Part shown: positions 8,328 to 17,060 of the stretch, piece by piece
How positions within the stretch are numbered: position 1 is the stretch's first letter
Layout of the letters: every line of letters starts with the position of its first letter
Assembly (NCBI GenBank): GCA_964427005.1
Contig: CAYRTL010000005.1
Coordinates: 1-64,000 of the forward strand
Direction of reading: 5' to 3'
From: JAMXLO01 sp964427005
GTDB taxonomy: Bacteria; Pseudomonadota; Alphaproteobacteria; Acetobacterales; Acetobacteraceae
Length of the DNA: 64,000 nt
Translations under genes and position numbers: made by a program
The notes under the pieces: generated by a model
Seen by the model: only the letters and a program-made list of their open reading frames with translations
What the model was told of the DNA's origin: nothing
Databases searched by the model: none

Positions 8328-9232
8328 TGAGCGATCCGGAAATCATTGCCCTGCGCGAAGTGATCGCAAAGCGTGTGCGTTCGGACGACATCGCCCAGCG
8401 CCGGCGCGATATCGATGCGCGTGGTCTGCAATACAAACTGGCCGCGGATGTCAGGATGGAGCCCGTCAGCGCCAATGGCGTGAAGGCCGAATGGTCAGGC
8501 ACGGCGGATGCCGATCCGGCGAAGGTCGTGCTGTATCTGCACGGCGGCGGCTATGTCATCGGTTCGCTGGACAGTCACCGTCATCTCGTGACCGAGATTG
8601 GCCGTGCTGCGCGCTCGAGAACGCTGGCGATTGATTACCGGCTCGCGCCGGAGCATCCCTTCCCTGCAGCAGTCGATGACGCGCTTGCGGCCTATCGCTT
8701 CCTGCTCGCAGATGGTGTGCAACCCGCCGGCATTACGATTGCGGGCGATTCAGCCGGTGGTGGTCTTGTGGTCGCGGCGATGCTGGCTATTCGCGATGCT
8801 GGACTGCCGCAGCCCGCGTGCGGTTGGGCGATCTCGCCCTGGGTCGACATGGAAGCGATTGGCGGCAGCATGATCAACAAAGCCGCCCAGGATCCTACCG
8901 TGCAGAAGGCTGGCATACTGGATATGGCGAAGCACTATCTGAACGGCGCCGATCCGCGTTCTCCGCTCGCTGCGCCGATCTATGCCGATCTCCGCGGGCT
9001 GGCACCGCTGGTCATTCAGGTCGGCGCGGCGGAGACACTGCTCGATGACGCGATCCGCCTGGCGCAGGTTGCGGGTGCCGCGGATGTCGCGGTCGATCTG
9101 CAGATCTGGCCAGAAATGATTCATGTATGGCACCTGTATCATCCAGAGTTATCGGCAGGACGACGTGCCATTGCGGCAGGGGGTGAATTCGCTCGAGCGA
9201 TGACATCGCGTGGCTCGCTCAACGGTTTCTGA
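8327..9232 (+). CDS. Alpha/beta hydrolase, hormone-sensitive-lipase family
   Basis: Carboxylesterase-type enzyme of 301 residues, probably cytoplasmic since no signal peptide is seen. The oxyanion-hole motif HGGG is at 72-75, the nucleophile elbow GDSAGG at 140-145 (Ser142), and the catalytic His at about 266 in EMIHVW. The acid is likely in the VGAAETLLDD stretch (Glu236 or Asp240). YRLAPEHPFPAA after the first motif is typical of the family IV esterases. It is coupled to the upstream YkgJ-like gene by a one-base overlap. The substrate cannot be told from sequence. Confidence 0.88.
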   Translation: MSDPEIIALREVIAKRVRSDDIAQRRRDIDARGLQYKLAADVRMEPVSANGVKAEWSGTADADPAKVVLYLHGGGYVIGSLDSHRHLVTEIGRAARSRTLAIDYRLAPEHPFPAAVDDALAAYRFLLADGVQPAGITIAGDSAGGGLVVAAMLAIRDAGLPQPACGWAISPWVDMEAIGGSMINKAAQDPTVQKAGILDMAKHYLNGADPRSPLAAPIYADLRGLAPLVIQVGAAETLLDDAIRLAQVAGAADVAVDLQIWPEMIHVWHLYHPELSAGRRAIAAGGEFARAMTSRGSLNGF

Positions 9233-9479
9233 TCGGCGATTCTCCAGGTTTTTCGACCTGTCTCGCTTTCTGCACTAGCAGCAGCACAGCGCGTCAGTTG
9301 CACGCGACTGTGATTGACAGCCCCGTACCTTTCTGTGCCAACTATGCAACGCAATCGCATTTGGCTTGCCTTGCTGCGCCTCCGTCGAACCCGGGTGCCC
9401 TCAAGAAGTCCAAAGGGCCGGTTGTCTACCAGCATCGGGCGCTGTTGCACGATGCGACTGACGGAGTGTCTTGCAGATT

Positions 9480-9683
9480 ATGGCTATTGGTACAGTCAAG
9501 TGGTTCAACACGACCAAGGGCTACGGCTTCATCATGCCGCAGGACGGCGGCAAGGACGTGTTTGTCCACATCACCGCAGTACAGGCGGCCGGTCTTCGTG
9601 GCCTGAATGAAGGCCAGAAGGTCAGCTACGAGGTTGTGATGGAGCGCGGCAAAGCCGCCGCGACCGACCTGAAGCTTGCCTGA
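9480..9683 (+). CDS. Cold-shock protein, CspA family (first copy)
   Basis: Single-stranded nucleic-acid-binding OB-fold protein of 67 residues, with RNP-1 (KGYGFI) and RNP-2 (VFVHI) and the N-terminal MAIGTVKWFN. It acts as an RNA chaperone in the family. A TTG start three codons earlier (9471) has a closer GGAG, but the paralogue downstream clearly starts at the equivalent ATG, so 9480 is chosen. It differs from the second copy at only five of 67 residues. The 247-base leader ahead holds no other gene. Confidence 0.95.
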   Translation: MAIGTVKWFNTTKGYGFIMPQDGGKDVFVHITAVQAAGLRGLNEGQKVSYEVVMERGKAAATDLKLA

Positions 9684-9764
9684 CGTGGCAGCAGCGCGGG
9701 AGCGCTTGCAATCACCCATCCCCCCCAGCGCGACAGGGGACGCGCACCGGAAGGAGTGACGACA

Positions 9765-9968
9765 ATGGCCATTGGAACCGTGAAGTGGTTCAATGCGACG
9801 AAGGGCTATGGCTTCATCATGCCGCAGGACGGTGGCAAGGACGTGTTCGTCCATATCACTGCTGTTCAGGCAGCGGGCCTCAAAGGTCTGAATGACGGCC
9901 AGAAGGTGAGCTACGAGGTCGCCATGGAGCGCGGCAAGGCCGCCGCCACCAATCTCAAGCTGGCCTGA
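9765..9968 (+). CDS. Cold-shock protein, CspA family (second copy)
   Basis: Cold-shock domain protein of 67 residues with the same RNP motifs (KGYGFI, VFVHI) as the gene 81 bases upstream. The substitutions are conservative (T/A, R/K, E/D, V/A, D/N). AAGGAG at 9751-9756, eight bases before ATG 9765, is a strong ribosome site and fixes the start. The intergenic region differs from the leader of the first copy, so the two may be translated with different efficiency although the proteins are nearly identical. Confidence 0.95.
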   Translation: MAIGTVKWFNATKGYGFIMPQDGGKDVFVHITAVQAAGLKGLNDGQKVSYEVAMERGKAAATNLKLA

Positions 9969-10052
9969 CGGCAGAAGCCTTTAGCTGACGAAGCGGGTCG
10001 TTGCCGAGTAATCGCTCGGTGGCGGCCCGCTTCCACATTCGGGTGCTGCCTC

Positions 10053-11015
10053 ATGTTCTCGCTTCCCGAACTGGAAGACGCACTGTCGCTGGTGCACCAG
10101 AGCTTCCCCGGTACACCTCAGTATGCATGGCCGCTGCTGGCTGAGCGCTGCGGCGCGGAAGTGTGGGTGAAGCATGAGAATCATACGCCGACGGGTGCCT
10201 TCAAGCTGCGCGGTGGGTTGATCTACGCTGAACGACTCCGTCGTGAGCGGCCGCATGTGCGCGGCATTGTATCAGCCACCCGCGGCAATCATGGCCAGTC
10301 GTTGGCCTGGGCCGGACATCGCTATGGTGTCGCAGTGACCGTCGTGGTGCCGCATGGCAATAGCGTCGAGAAGAACGCGGCCATGCGTGCATTCGGCGCG
10401 CGCGTCGTAGAGCATGGCAATGACTTCGAGATGGCGCGCGAGGAAGCAGCAAGGCTAGCTGCCCAGGAAGGCCTGGAGTTCGCTCCCTCGTTCGCACCGG
10501 ATCTGGTGAAAGGCGTTGCGACCTATTCGCTTGAACTGTTCCGCGCCGCGCCGCCACTTGACGCGCTTTACGTGCCCATCGGTCTGGGATCAGGAATCTG
10601 TGGTGCGATTCTGACGCGCGATCTGCTTGGCCTGAAGACGGAGATCGTTGGAGTGCAGGCTACTGGCGCACCAGCGTATGCGCGATCCTTCGAGGAGGGC
10701 CGCGTCGTCGCCCTTAACCGCGCCGAGACGAACGCCGATGGCGTCGCGGTGCGTCAGCCAGATCCGGACGCGTTTGCGATCATTCGTGTCGGCGCATCGC
10801 GCATCGTCACGGTGTCCGATGACGAGATTGCCGATGCCATCCGGGCATATTGGCGTGATACGCATAACCTGGTGGAAGGTGCCGGCGCCGCACCGCTTGC
10901 TGCATTGATGCAGGAGCGTGAGCGGATGGCGGGTAAGCGCGTCGGCGTGGTGATCAGCGGCGGCAATATCGATCTCGCGCTATTCCGCTCTTGGGTGCTG
11001 GCAAACAAAGAATAA
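10053..11015 (+). CDS. Threonine/serine dehydratase-like PLP enzyme
   Basis: Fold-type II pyridoxal-phosphate enzyme of 320 residues, catalytic domain only, without the C-terminal ACT regulatory domain of biosynthetic IlvA. The Schiff-base lysine is K51 in TPTGAFKLRG. The substrate loop is ATRGNHGQSLA, a Gly-rich phosphate-binding loop appears as GLGSG, and ISGGN lies near the C-terminus. The catabolic TdcB type and related serine or hydroxyamino-acid dehydratases share this form, so the exact substrate is open. Its last codons merge into an inverted repeat that can end transcription. Confidence 0.85.
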   Translation: MFSLPELEDALSLVHQSFPGTPQYAWPLLAERCGAEVWVKHENHTPTGAFKLRGGLIYAERLRRERPHVRGIVSATRGNHGQSLAWAGHRYGVAVTVVVPHGNSVEKNAAMRAFGARVVEHGNDFEMAREEAARLAAQEGLEFAPSFAPDLVKGVATYSLELFRAAPPLDALYVPIGLGSGICGAILTRDLLGLKTEIVGVQATGAPAYARSFEEGRVVALNRAETNADGVAVRQPDPDAFAIIRVGASRIVTVSDDEIADAIRAYWRDTHNLVEGAGAAPLAALMQERERMAGKRVGVVISGGNIDLALFRSWVLANKE

Positions 11016-11054
11016 CACGGATGACACGGAGTCCGTGCCATCCGTGTTATTCTT
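11008..11054. terminator. Bidirectional hairpin between convergent genes
   Basis: Arms of 23 bases (11008-11030 and 11032-11054) are reverse complements apart from one mismatch, and T-rich sequence follows on the plus strand. It lies between the convergent dehydratase and ctrA genes and starts inside the last dehydratase codons. The wording of the arms (AACACGGATGACACGGA) resembles dispersed intergenic repeats found in many genomes, so it may be both a repeat unit and a terminator. Confidence 0.6.
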
Positions 11055-11058
11055 TTCA

Positions 11059-11781
11059 TTATGCTGCGGTGAGTTGCCCGACTGACTCGCCCGATGCCGC
11101 GGCGCTCGCCGCCGGTTCGCGGATCATGTAGCCGCGCCCCCACACCGTTCCGATCAGGTTGTCGGCTCCCGCCAACGCCAACTTCTTGCGCAGCTTGCAG
11201 ATGAACACGTCAATGATCTTCATCTCCGGCTCGTCCATCCCGCCATAGAGATGGTTCAGGAAAGCCTCCTTCGTCAGCACCATCCCTTTGCGCAGCACGA
11301 GCAGTTCGAGGATCGCGTATTCCTTCCCGGTCAGATGCACGGCCTGCCCGTCTACCGTGACTTCATGGCTGTCCAGGTTCAGCAGCAGCGGCCCGACGCG
11401 CAGTGATGGCTGGCTGAAGCCTTTGCTACGGCGGACGATGGCCTGCATGCGTGCCAGCAGCTCCGCCTTATCGAAGGGCTTGGTGATGAAGTCGTCTGCG
11501 CCGAGGCCCAGCCCCTTCACCTTGACTTGCGGACGCGACAGTCCGGAGAGGATCAGCACCGGGGTATCATTGCGCCCGATCCGCATCCGCCGCACCACTT
11601 CGAACCCTTCGATGTCGGGCAGCATCAGATCGAGAACCACAATGTCGTAATCGTAGTGACGCGACAGTTCGAGGCCTTCCTCGCCGGTATCGGCATGATC
11701 GACCACGGCGCCACTGGATTTCAGCATCAGGGAAATGCCGCGGGCAGCAACGAGATCGTCTTCTATCAGCAGGATGCGCAT
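11059..11781 (-). CDS. ctrA: Cell-cycle response regulator CtrA
   Basis: OmpR-type response regulator of 240 residues. The receiver domain (1-120) has the acidic pocket EDD at 8-10, phospho-acceptor D51 in VVLDLMLPD, and Lys in TKPF. The winged-helix domain (about 125-228) carries LTGKEYAILELL, FLNHLYGGMDEPE and KIIDVFICKLRKKL, which are hallmarks of CtrA rather than other OmpR members. The protein ends in Ala-Ala, as Caulobacter CtrA does, where that end is needed for ClpXP proteolysis. It is divergent from fliI; CtrA commonly controls flagellar genes in this class. One GANTC site (GAATC, 11916-11920) lies between them. Confidence 0.93.
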   Translation of the reverse strand: MRILLIEDDLVAARGISLMLKSSGAVVDHADTGEEGLELSRHYDYDIVVLDLMLPDIEGFEVVRRMRIGRNDTPVLILSGLSRPQVKVKGLGLGADDFITKPFDKAELLARMQAIVRRSKGFSQPSLRVGPLLLNLDSHEVTVDGQAVHLTGKEYAILELLVLRKGMVLTKEAFLNHLYGGMDEPEMKIIDVFICKLRKKLALAGADNLIGTVWGRGYMIREPAASAAASGESVGQLTAA

Positions 11782-11952
11782 CGCGTTGCTTCCTTCGGTG
11801 TAGTAGCAACACTGTTTACCACCTTTGCGTGTGGCACGCTAGCAAATTTTTATAACTTGCGTGTATTCTGGCGGCACTCTTGGATCGATTGTCGGCCTGA
11901 AGAACTGTTTTCATCGAATCCGATGTGTTTTTGGGACGAAAGTTTCCCGTCA

Positions 11953-13323
11953 ATGAGACGCACGAACCTTCATGAGCGCAGCGCAACCTGCCGAGCCAGG
12001 TTGCGGGAAATCGCGCCCATCCACCTGGAGGGACGCGTCGCTGGCATATCTGGCCTTGTGGTGGACGTTGACGGATTGAGCGGCCACGCCTCTGTTGGCG
12101 ACCGTCTCTCCTTGCTCGCACGCGACGGCCGTGCGGTCCCGGCGGAAGTTGTCGGTTTTCGCCAGGGCTTCGCGCAAGCCATGCCGTTCGCCGCCCTGGA
12201 TGGGCTTGGACCCGGGAGCGCCGTCTGGCTCCGCCCGGATTCTGTCCCATCAGGTAGTGGCACGCTGGCAATCGGCGACGCCTGGCTTGGCCGTGTGCTG
12301 GATCCGCTTGGGCGGGCGCTTGATGGCCGTGGTCCCTTGCCACTCGGGCCGCAGCCACGGCGCGTGCGCGCCCTCCCACCCGAAGCGACGCAGCGCGGAC
12401 GGCTGGGACCCCGCCTGGATCTCGGAGTGCGCGCGCTCAACTGCTTCGCTACCTGTCGTCGAGGCCAGCGCCTCGGCCTGTTCGCCGGTTCCGGCATCGG
12501 CAAGTCCAGCCTGCTTGCCATGCTTGCGCGCCATACCGACTGCGACGTCGCTGTCCTCGCTCTCGTTGGCGAGCGCGGCCGGGAAGTGCGGGAATTCCTG
12601 GACGATGACCTGGGCGAGACTGGCTTGCGTCGGTCTGTGGTCGTGGTTGCCACGTCTGATTCGCCGCCGTTGCTGAGGCGTCAGGCTGGGTTCGCGGCGA
12701 TGACGGTCGCCGAGTACTTCCGCGATCAGGGCAGGTCGGTGCTGCTGCTGATGGACAGCATCACGCGGTTCTGTCTGGCGCTGCGGGAGATCGGGCTTTC
12801 GGCGGGAGAGCCGCCCGCCACCCGGGGTTATCCACCAAGCGTGTTCGCCGAGTTGCCTCGTCTTGTGGAACGTGCTGGGCCTGGTGTGGAACGGCCGAAT
12901 TGCGCCACGGGTTCGATTACCGGATTGTTCAGCGTGCTGGTGGAAGGTGATGATCATAACGAACCGGTTGCCGATGCGGTTCGTGGTTTCCTTGATGGTC
13001 ATATCGTCCTGGACCGCCGGATCGCGGAGCGCGGCCGTTATCCGGCCGTGGACGTGCTGCGGTCACTGTCGCGCGCCGTGCCGGGATGCAATGCGCCGGA
13101 AGAGAATGCTCTGGCCGGCCGGGCGCGCGCGATCCTGGCGCTGTACGCCGACATGGCGGATATGGTGCGTCTCGGCGCCTATCGCGCTGGCAGCGATCCG
13201 GCGGTGGACGAAGCCGTAATCCTCGCGCCGCGCATCGAAGCGATGCTGCGTCAGGAACGCGATGAACGCACCAAGTTGGAGGACAGCTTTGCCGCGCTAC
13301 GTGCGGCACTGGAGCCGGCATGA
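11953..13323 (+). CDS. fliI: Flagellum-specific ATPase FliI
   Basis: Type III export ATPase of 456 residues that energises flagellar protein export at the cytoplasmic face. An N-terminal beta-barrel region is followed by Walker A GSGIGKSS at 179-186, the segment GERGREVREFLDDDLGETGLRRSVVVVATSD, Walker B VLLLMDSITR and PATRGYPPSVFAELPRLVERAG, all of them FliI/F1-beta family marks. The frame is open far upstream to 11527 across ctrA. ATG 11953 gives the normal length; ATG 11923 is the only close alternative. It overlaps fliJ by four bases. Confidence 0.93.
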   Translation: MRRTNLHERSATCRARLREIAPIHLEGRVAGISGLVVDVDGLSGHASVGDRLSLLARDGRAVPAEVVGFRQGFAQAMPFAALDGLGPGSAVWLRPDSVPSGSGTLAIGDAWLGRVLDPLGRALDGRGPLPLGPQPRRVRALPPEATQRGRLGPRLDLGVRALNCFATCRRGQRLGLFAGSGIGKSSLLAMLARHTDCDVAVLALVGERGREVREFLDDDLGETGLRRSVVVVATSDSPPLLRRQAGFAAMTVAEYFRDQGRSVLLLMDSITRFCLALREIGLSAGEPPATRGYPPSVFAELPRLVERAGPGVERPNCATGSITGLFSVLVEGDDHNEPVADAVRGFLDGHIVLDRRIAERGRYPAVDVLRSLSRAVPGCNAPEENALAGRARAILALYADMADMVRLGAYRAGSDPAVDEAVILAPRIEAMLRQERDERTKLEDSFAALRAALEPA

Positions 13324-13742
13324 GCCATCATTCGCTCGAATCGCTGCTGCGGTTGCGCCAGGTCGCGGTGGATGAAGCGCGACGCGGCCTGGCCGAATGC
13401 CTCCGACAGGAAAGCGAGGCGACCCGGGTCGTGGCGGCCATCCAGTCGGCGATCGAGCAGGAAACTGAGGCTGCGAGCAATCTGGCGACAGGTGATGCCG
13501 AGGTCGAGGCATTCGCGGCGTGGCTTCGTCGCATCCGGCCCAGGCAGCAGGCCGCGCATGAAGCCGAGGATGAGGCTGAGGCAGCGACTGCGAAGGCGCG
13601 TGTCGTACTGGGTGCCGCACGCGCCGCCGTCAAAGCGGTGGAGGAGATGCTGGAGCAGGATGCGGCTGCGGCACAGGCGCGGACGGAACACCGGGCGCAG
13701 GCCGAAATCGATGAGGTGGCGCAGCGGAGCAGCCACGGCTGA
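13320..13742 (+). CDS. fliJ: Flagellar export protein FliJ-like
   Basis: Acidic, almost wholly helical protein of 140 residues, dominated by Ala/Glu heptads (RLRQVAVDEARRGLAECLRQESEATRVV and on), predicted as a long coiled coil. This shape and size, plus the four-base ATGA overlap with fliI, identify it as FliJ, the stalk-like partner of the FliI ring. Sequence conservation in this family is low, so the call depends mostly on position and coiled-coil character. No further flagellar genes follow; the next gene concerns polysaccharide. Confidence 0.8.
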   Translation: MSHHSLESLLRLRQVAVDEARRGLAECLRQESEATRVVAAIQSAIEQETEAASNLATGDAEVEAFAAWLRRIRPRQQAAHEAEDEAEAATAKARVVLGAARAAVKAVEEMLEQDAAAAQARTEHRAQAEIDEVAQRSSHG

Positions 13743-13869
13743 TGAATGCAGTTGCATTAAATCGCGCACCCGTGTGGCACAGACACGCGACGCTGGCGAC
13801 CGCACAAGCTAGAAGCGCTAAACCCGCCTGTGTTTTATCCGCATCCTACACCCGCAAGGACTGGCATAC

Positions 13870-15192
13870 ATGCGTATAGCGATGATCGGTGGCGGCTATG
13901 TCGGCCTCGTCTCCGGCGCTTGCTTCGCCGAATTTGGCACCGATGTGACAGTCGTCGAAGCCGACGCAGACAAGCTCGCCGCGCTCCATGAAGGCCGGAT
14001 GCCGATATATGAGCCCGGCCTCGAGAAGCTGGTGGCAGAGAACGTCGCGGCGCGGCGATTGGCCTTCACAGACGATTTGGCCGCTGCGGTGCATGACGCC
14101 GAGGCAGTGTTCATCGCCGTCGGCACTCCGACCCGTCGCGGCGACGGCCATGCCGATCTTACCTATGTCTTCGCCGCGGCCGAACAGGTGGCGCGCGCGC
14201 TGACCGGCTATACCGTCATAGTGACCAAATCCACCGTGCCTGTCGGCACCAGCCGCCAGATCGCTGGTATCGTCCGCGCCACGCGACCGGACGCCGAGTT
14301 CGATGTCGCTTCCAATCCGGAGTTTCTCCGCGAAGGCAACGCCATTGGCGACTTCATGCGTCCGGATCGCGTGATCATCGGCGCCGAAAGCGATCGCGCT
14401 CGCACCGTACTGCGCCAGCTTTATCGGCCGCTCTATCTCATTGAGGCGCCTATCGTGTTTACTGGCATCGAGACTGCCGAACTGACCAAATATGCCGCCA
14501 ATGCTTTCCTCGCGATGAAGGTCACCTTCATCAACGAAATGGCGGACATCTGCGAGAAGGTCGGTGCTGACGTGCATGACGTCGCGCGGGGGATCGGGCT
14601 GGATGGACGGATCGGGCGAAAGTTCCTGCATCCTGGCCCGGGTTATGGTGGCTCCTGCTTCCCGAAGGACACGCTGGCGCTGATGCGAACGGCGCAGGAC
14701 TACGGTGCGCCTTCGCGGCTGGTGGAGACTACCGTCGCGGTGAATGACGCGCGCAAGTCGCTGATGGCAACGCGTGTCATTGGCGCCTGCGGGGGCTCGG
14801 TGCGCGGCAAGACGATTGCCGTGCTGGGGCTGACCTTCAAGCCGGAAACGGATGACATGCGAGACGCGCCATCATTGTCGATCGTGTCGCGGCTTTCGGG
14901 CGATGGCGCGACCATACGTGCCTTCGACCCCGAGGGGATGCAGCAGGCGAGGCAGGTACTGCCGAGTGGCGTGATCTACTGCCGCGATGCCTTCGACGCG
15001 GCCGAGGGAGCCGATGCGCTGGTGCTGATCACAGAGTGGAACGAGTTCCGCGCGCTCAGTCCGACGCGGTTGCGGCAGGCCATGCGTGGGCACGTTCTCG
15101 TGGACCTCCGCAATGTTTATGATCCGGTGGCGATGCGGCAGGCCGGTTTTGAGTATCATTGCGTGGGCAGATCGGAACCTCACCTGAGCTAA
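13870..15192 (+). CDS. UDP-glucose 6-dehydrogenase
   Basis: NAD-dependent cytoplasmic enzyme of 440 residues, oxidising UDP-glucose to UDP-glucuronate. The Rossmann motif GGGYVG is at 7-12, the catalytic lysine region NAFLAMKVTFINEMAD around 211-226, and the catalytic cysteine is C263 in GYGGSCFPKD. The C-terminal UDP-binding half has LTFKPETDDMRDAPS. It opens the plus-strand polysaccharide module. Its product is the substrate of the epimerase at 176-1177. Ugd and TuaD/RkpK are names used for close relatives. Confidence 0.95.
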   Translation: MRIAMIGGGYVGLVSGACFAEFGTDVTVVEADADKLAALHEGRMPIYEPGLEKLVAENVAARRLAFTDDLAAAVHDAEAVFIAVGTPTRRGDGHADLTYVFAAAEQVARALTGYTVIVTKSTVPVGTSRQIAGIVRATRPDAEFDVASNPEFLREGNAIGDFMRPDRVIIGAESDRARTVLRQLYRPLYLIEAPIVFTGIETAELTKYAANAFLAMKVTFINEMADICEKVGADVHDVARGIGLDGRIGRKFLHPGPGYGGSCFPKDTLALMRTAQDYGAPSRLVETTVAVNDARKSLMATRVIGACGGSVRGKTIAVLGLTFKPETDDMRDAPSLSIVSRLSGDGATIRAFDPEGMQQARQVLPSGVIYCRDAFDAAEGADALVLITEWNEFRALSPTRLRQAMRGHVLVDLRNVYDPVAMRQAGFEYHCVGRSEPHLS

Positions 15193-15226
15193 CTCTTCCT
15201 CAATCAGGTGGGTCTAGCCTGGGTTT

Positions 15227-16150
15227 ATGGCCATCACGGTCTGCATCTGCACGCATGACCGACCATGCTATGTCCAAGATTGCCTGAACGGGTTGCGGCA
15301 GCAGACCGTCAGCCCGTCGCAGTTCGACATAGTCGTGGTGGACAGCGCCTCAACAGGTGACGTTCCGTCGCAACTGGCGCGTATGGTGTCAGACATGGCC
15401 AATGCGCGGCTGCTGCGAGTGGAGCGGCCTGGCGTCAGCTTCGCGCGGAATGCGGGCGCGATTTCGGTCGGCTGCGGCTACATGGCCTACATCGATGATG
15501 ACGCGGTGCCTGCGCCGGATTGGATCGAGCGAATTGCCGCGGCAATCAGCGAAGGCGAGCGACCGCCGGCGCTGATCGGGGGACGTATCCTGCCGGATTG
15601 GGAGGCGCCGTTGCCTCGCTGGTGGCCCGCGCGGCTCCGCGGCGTCCTGTCGATCATCGAACACGAGGGGCGAGGCGAGTATCGCACCGCAGCGCTGCCG
15701 CCTGATCTGGAACCGTACGGCGCCAACATGATCGTTCATATTCCGTCGCTGCTTGCGATGGGCGGGTTTGGTCCGAAAAGCGGCCGCGTCGGAAAGGCAC
15801 TGCTGTCTGACGAAGAAGTGCAGCTCGCATGGCGCCTCCAGGCGGCCGGCCACTCTGTGCGGTACGATTCGCGCATTGCCGTTCGGCACCAAATCCAGGC
15901 GGAGCGGCTCCAGCCGGTTTGGCTGCTGTCGCGTCTCTACTGGCAGGGCGTGTCGGCTGTCTCGACGCGCCGCCTGCTCGGTCATCCAGTCTCGGTCTGG
16001 CGTGAACTGCCGCGGCGCCTTGCGGTGACGGCGCTCCTTGGTGTGTCGGGCTTTGTGCCACGCCGCAGCATACATCTGATCAACTGGCGCTGGCGGCTCG
16101 CCTACTCGGTTGGTTTCATCCGAGCCGCACTACGGCCGGCGCGCCGGTAA
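15227..16150 (+). CDS. Glycosyltransferase family 2
   Basis: GT-A fold transferase of 307 residues. The start AITVCICTHDRPCYVQDCLNGL is the usual nucleotide-sugar-binding strand, and the metal-binding acidic triplet IDDDAVP is at residues 90-92. A late Glu pair in LLSDEEVQLAWRLQAAG fits the catalytic base region. There is no clear membrane segment, although the C-terminus is rich in basic and aromatic residues and may attach to the inner membrane. It probably adds a sugar in the exopolysaccharide or O-antigen made by this module. Donor and acceptor are unknown. Confidence 0.88.
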   Translation: MAITVCICTHDRPCYVQDCLNGLRQQTVSPSQFDIVVVDSASTGDVPSQLARMVSDMANARLLRVERPGVSFARNAGAISVGCGYMAYIDDDAVPAPDWIERIAAAISEGERPPALIGGRILPDWEAPLPRWWPARLRGVLSIIEHEGRGEYRTAALPPDLEPYGANMIVHIPSLLAMGGFGPKSGRVGKALLSDEEVQLAWRLQAAGHSVRYDSRIAVRHQIQAERLQPVWLLSRLYWQGVSAVSTRRLLGHPVSVWRELPRRLAVTALLGVSGFVPRRSIHLINWRWRLAYSVGFIRAALRPARR

Positions 16151-16154
16151 CCAC

Positions 16155-17060
16155 GTGAAGCTCTACTGCTGGCGTGGCGCGTCACGGAATTTTGGCGATG
16201 AGCTGAATACATTGCTATGGCCGCGTTTGCTGCCAGGCTTCTTCGATGACGATGCGGGCGAGTTGTTCCTCGGGATTGGCTCGGTGCTTGATGACCGCCA
16301 TCCGAAAAGCGTTCGAAAGTTGGTCGCTGGCGCCGGGTTCGGTGGCTACGAAGCCCTGCCCCTCATGGACGCAAGCTGGGTCATCCACTGGGTCCGGGGG
16401 CCCCGTACCGCGCGTCTCATCGGACTTCCCGTGCAGTGTGGGCTGGGCGATCCGGCGATGCTTCTCCCCGTGCTGGATTGGAAATCCACCCAGCAGCAGG
16501 CGGTCGGCTTCATGCCGCATTTTGAAAGCCTCGGCCGTGGTGCCTGGGTCGAGGCAGCAGCAGGGGCCGGCGTCGAACTGATTGATCCTCGTGGAGACCC
16601 CGCCGCCATCATCGCTTCGATCAGCCACTGCCGCGTCCTGCTGACGGAGGCCATGCATGGTGCCATTGTCGCCGATACCTTGCGCGTCCCCTGGGTCGCG
16701 TTGCGGCCGCTTATGCCAGTGCATCGTGGGAAGTGGCAGGACTGGGCAGAGAGCCTGGAGATGCGGCTTCGCTTCCAGGCTCTGGCACCCTCTTCGTTAC
16801 CCGAGCAGTTGCAGCTGTCCCCCGAGGCGGCATCCAGGCACAGGCTGCTCGCACGTACTTGGCGCCGCCGGTTTGTTGCCAGGGCGGCGGCGGCGCTCGT
16901 TCGAGCGTCCGCAGCCGAACCACAGCTTTCTGCCGCGGCGGCGCTCGACCGCTGCCAGTCACGAATGTTGGAGGCGCTGGATAGGTTGCGCCTCAACGGG
17001 GTAGTGAGGGCTGCCGCCTTGCATAGCCTCCGGAACCTGCCTACCAGCTTAAGTGAATGA
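16155..17060 (+). CDS. Polysaccharide pyruvyl transferase-like protein
   Basis: Protein of 301 residues beginning VKLYCWRGASRNFGDELN, the pattern found at the N-terminus of pyruvyl-transferase-family proteins, with GSVLDDRHP, WVRGPRTARLIG and GDPAML further on and RVLLTEAMHGAIVADTLRVPWVALRP near the middle. In the family, members add pyruvate ketals to exopolysaccharide sugars. The frame begins at ATG 16110 inside the preceding gene. GTG 16155, four bases after that stop, gives the family-like start and is preferred. It overlaps the following gene by four bases. Confidence 0.8.
   Translation: MKLYCWRGASRNFGDELNTLLWPRLLPGFFDDDAGELFLGIGSVLDDRHPKSVRKLVAGAGFGGYEALPLMDASWVIHWVRGPRTARLIGLPVQCGLGDPAMLLPVLDWKSTQQQAVGFMPHFESLGRGAWVEAAAGAGVELIDPRGDPAAIIASISHCRVLLTEAMHGAIVADTLRVPWVALRPLMPVHRGKWQDWAESLEMRLRFQALAPSSLPEQLQLSPEAASRHRLLARTWRRRFVARAAAALVRASAAEPQLSAAAALDRCQSRMLEALDRLRLNGVVRAAALHSLRNLPTSLSE

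Noticed and set aside
9314..9319. A perfect TTGACA upstream of the first cold-shock gene
   Set aside because: No acceptable -10 hexamer lies 16-19 bases further on, so I do not call a promoter.
11831..11846. A TGGCAC stretch suggesting a sigma54 promoter ahead of fliI
   Set aside because: The GC of the -12 element is missing at the required spacing.
11782..11952. CtrA-type TTAA-N7-TTAA site in the ctrA/fliI gap
   Set aside because: I found no full or convincing half pair; only one GANTC site, which chance alone could provide.
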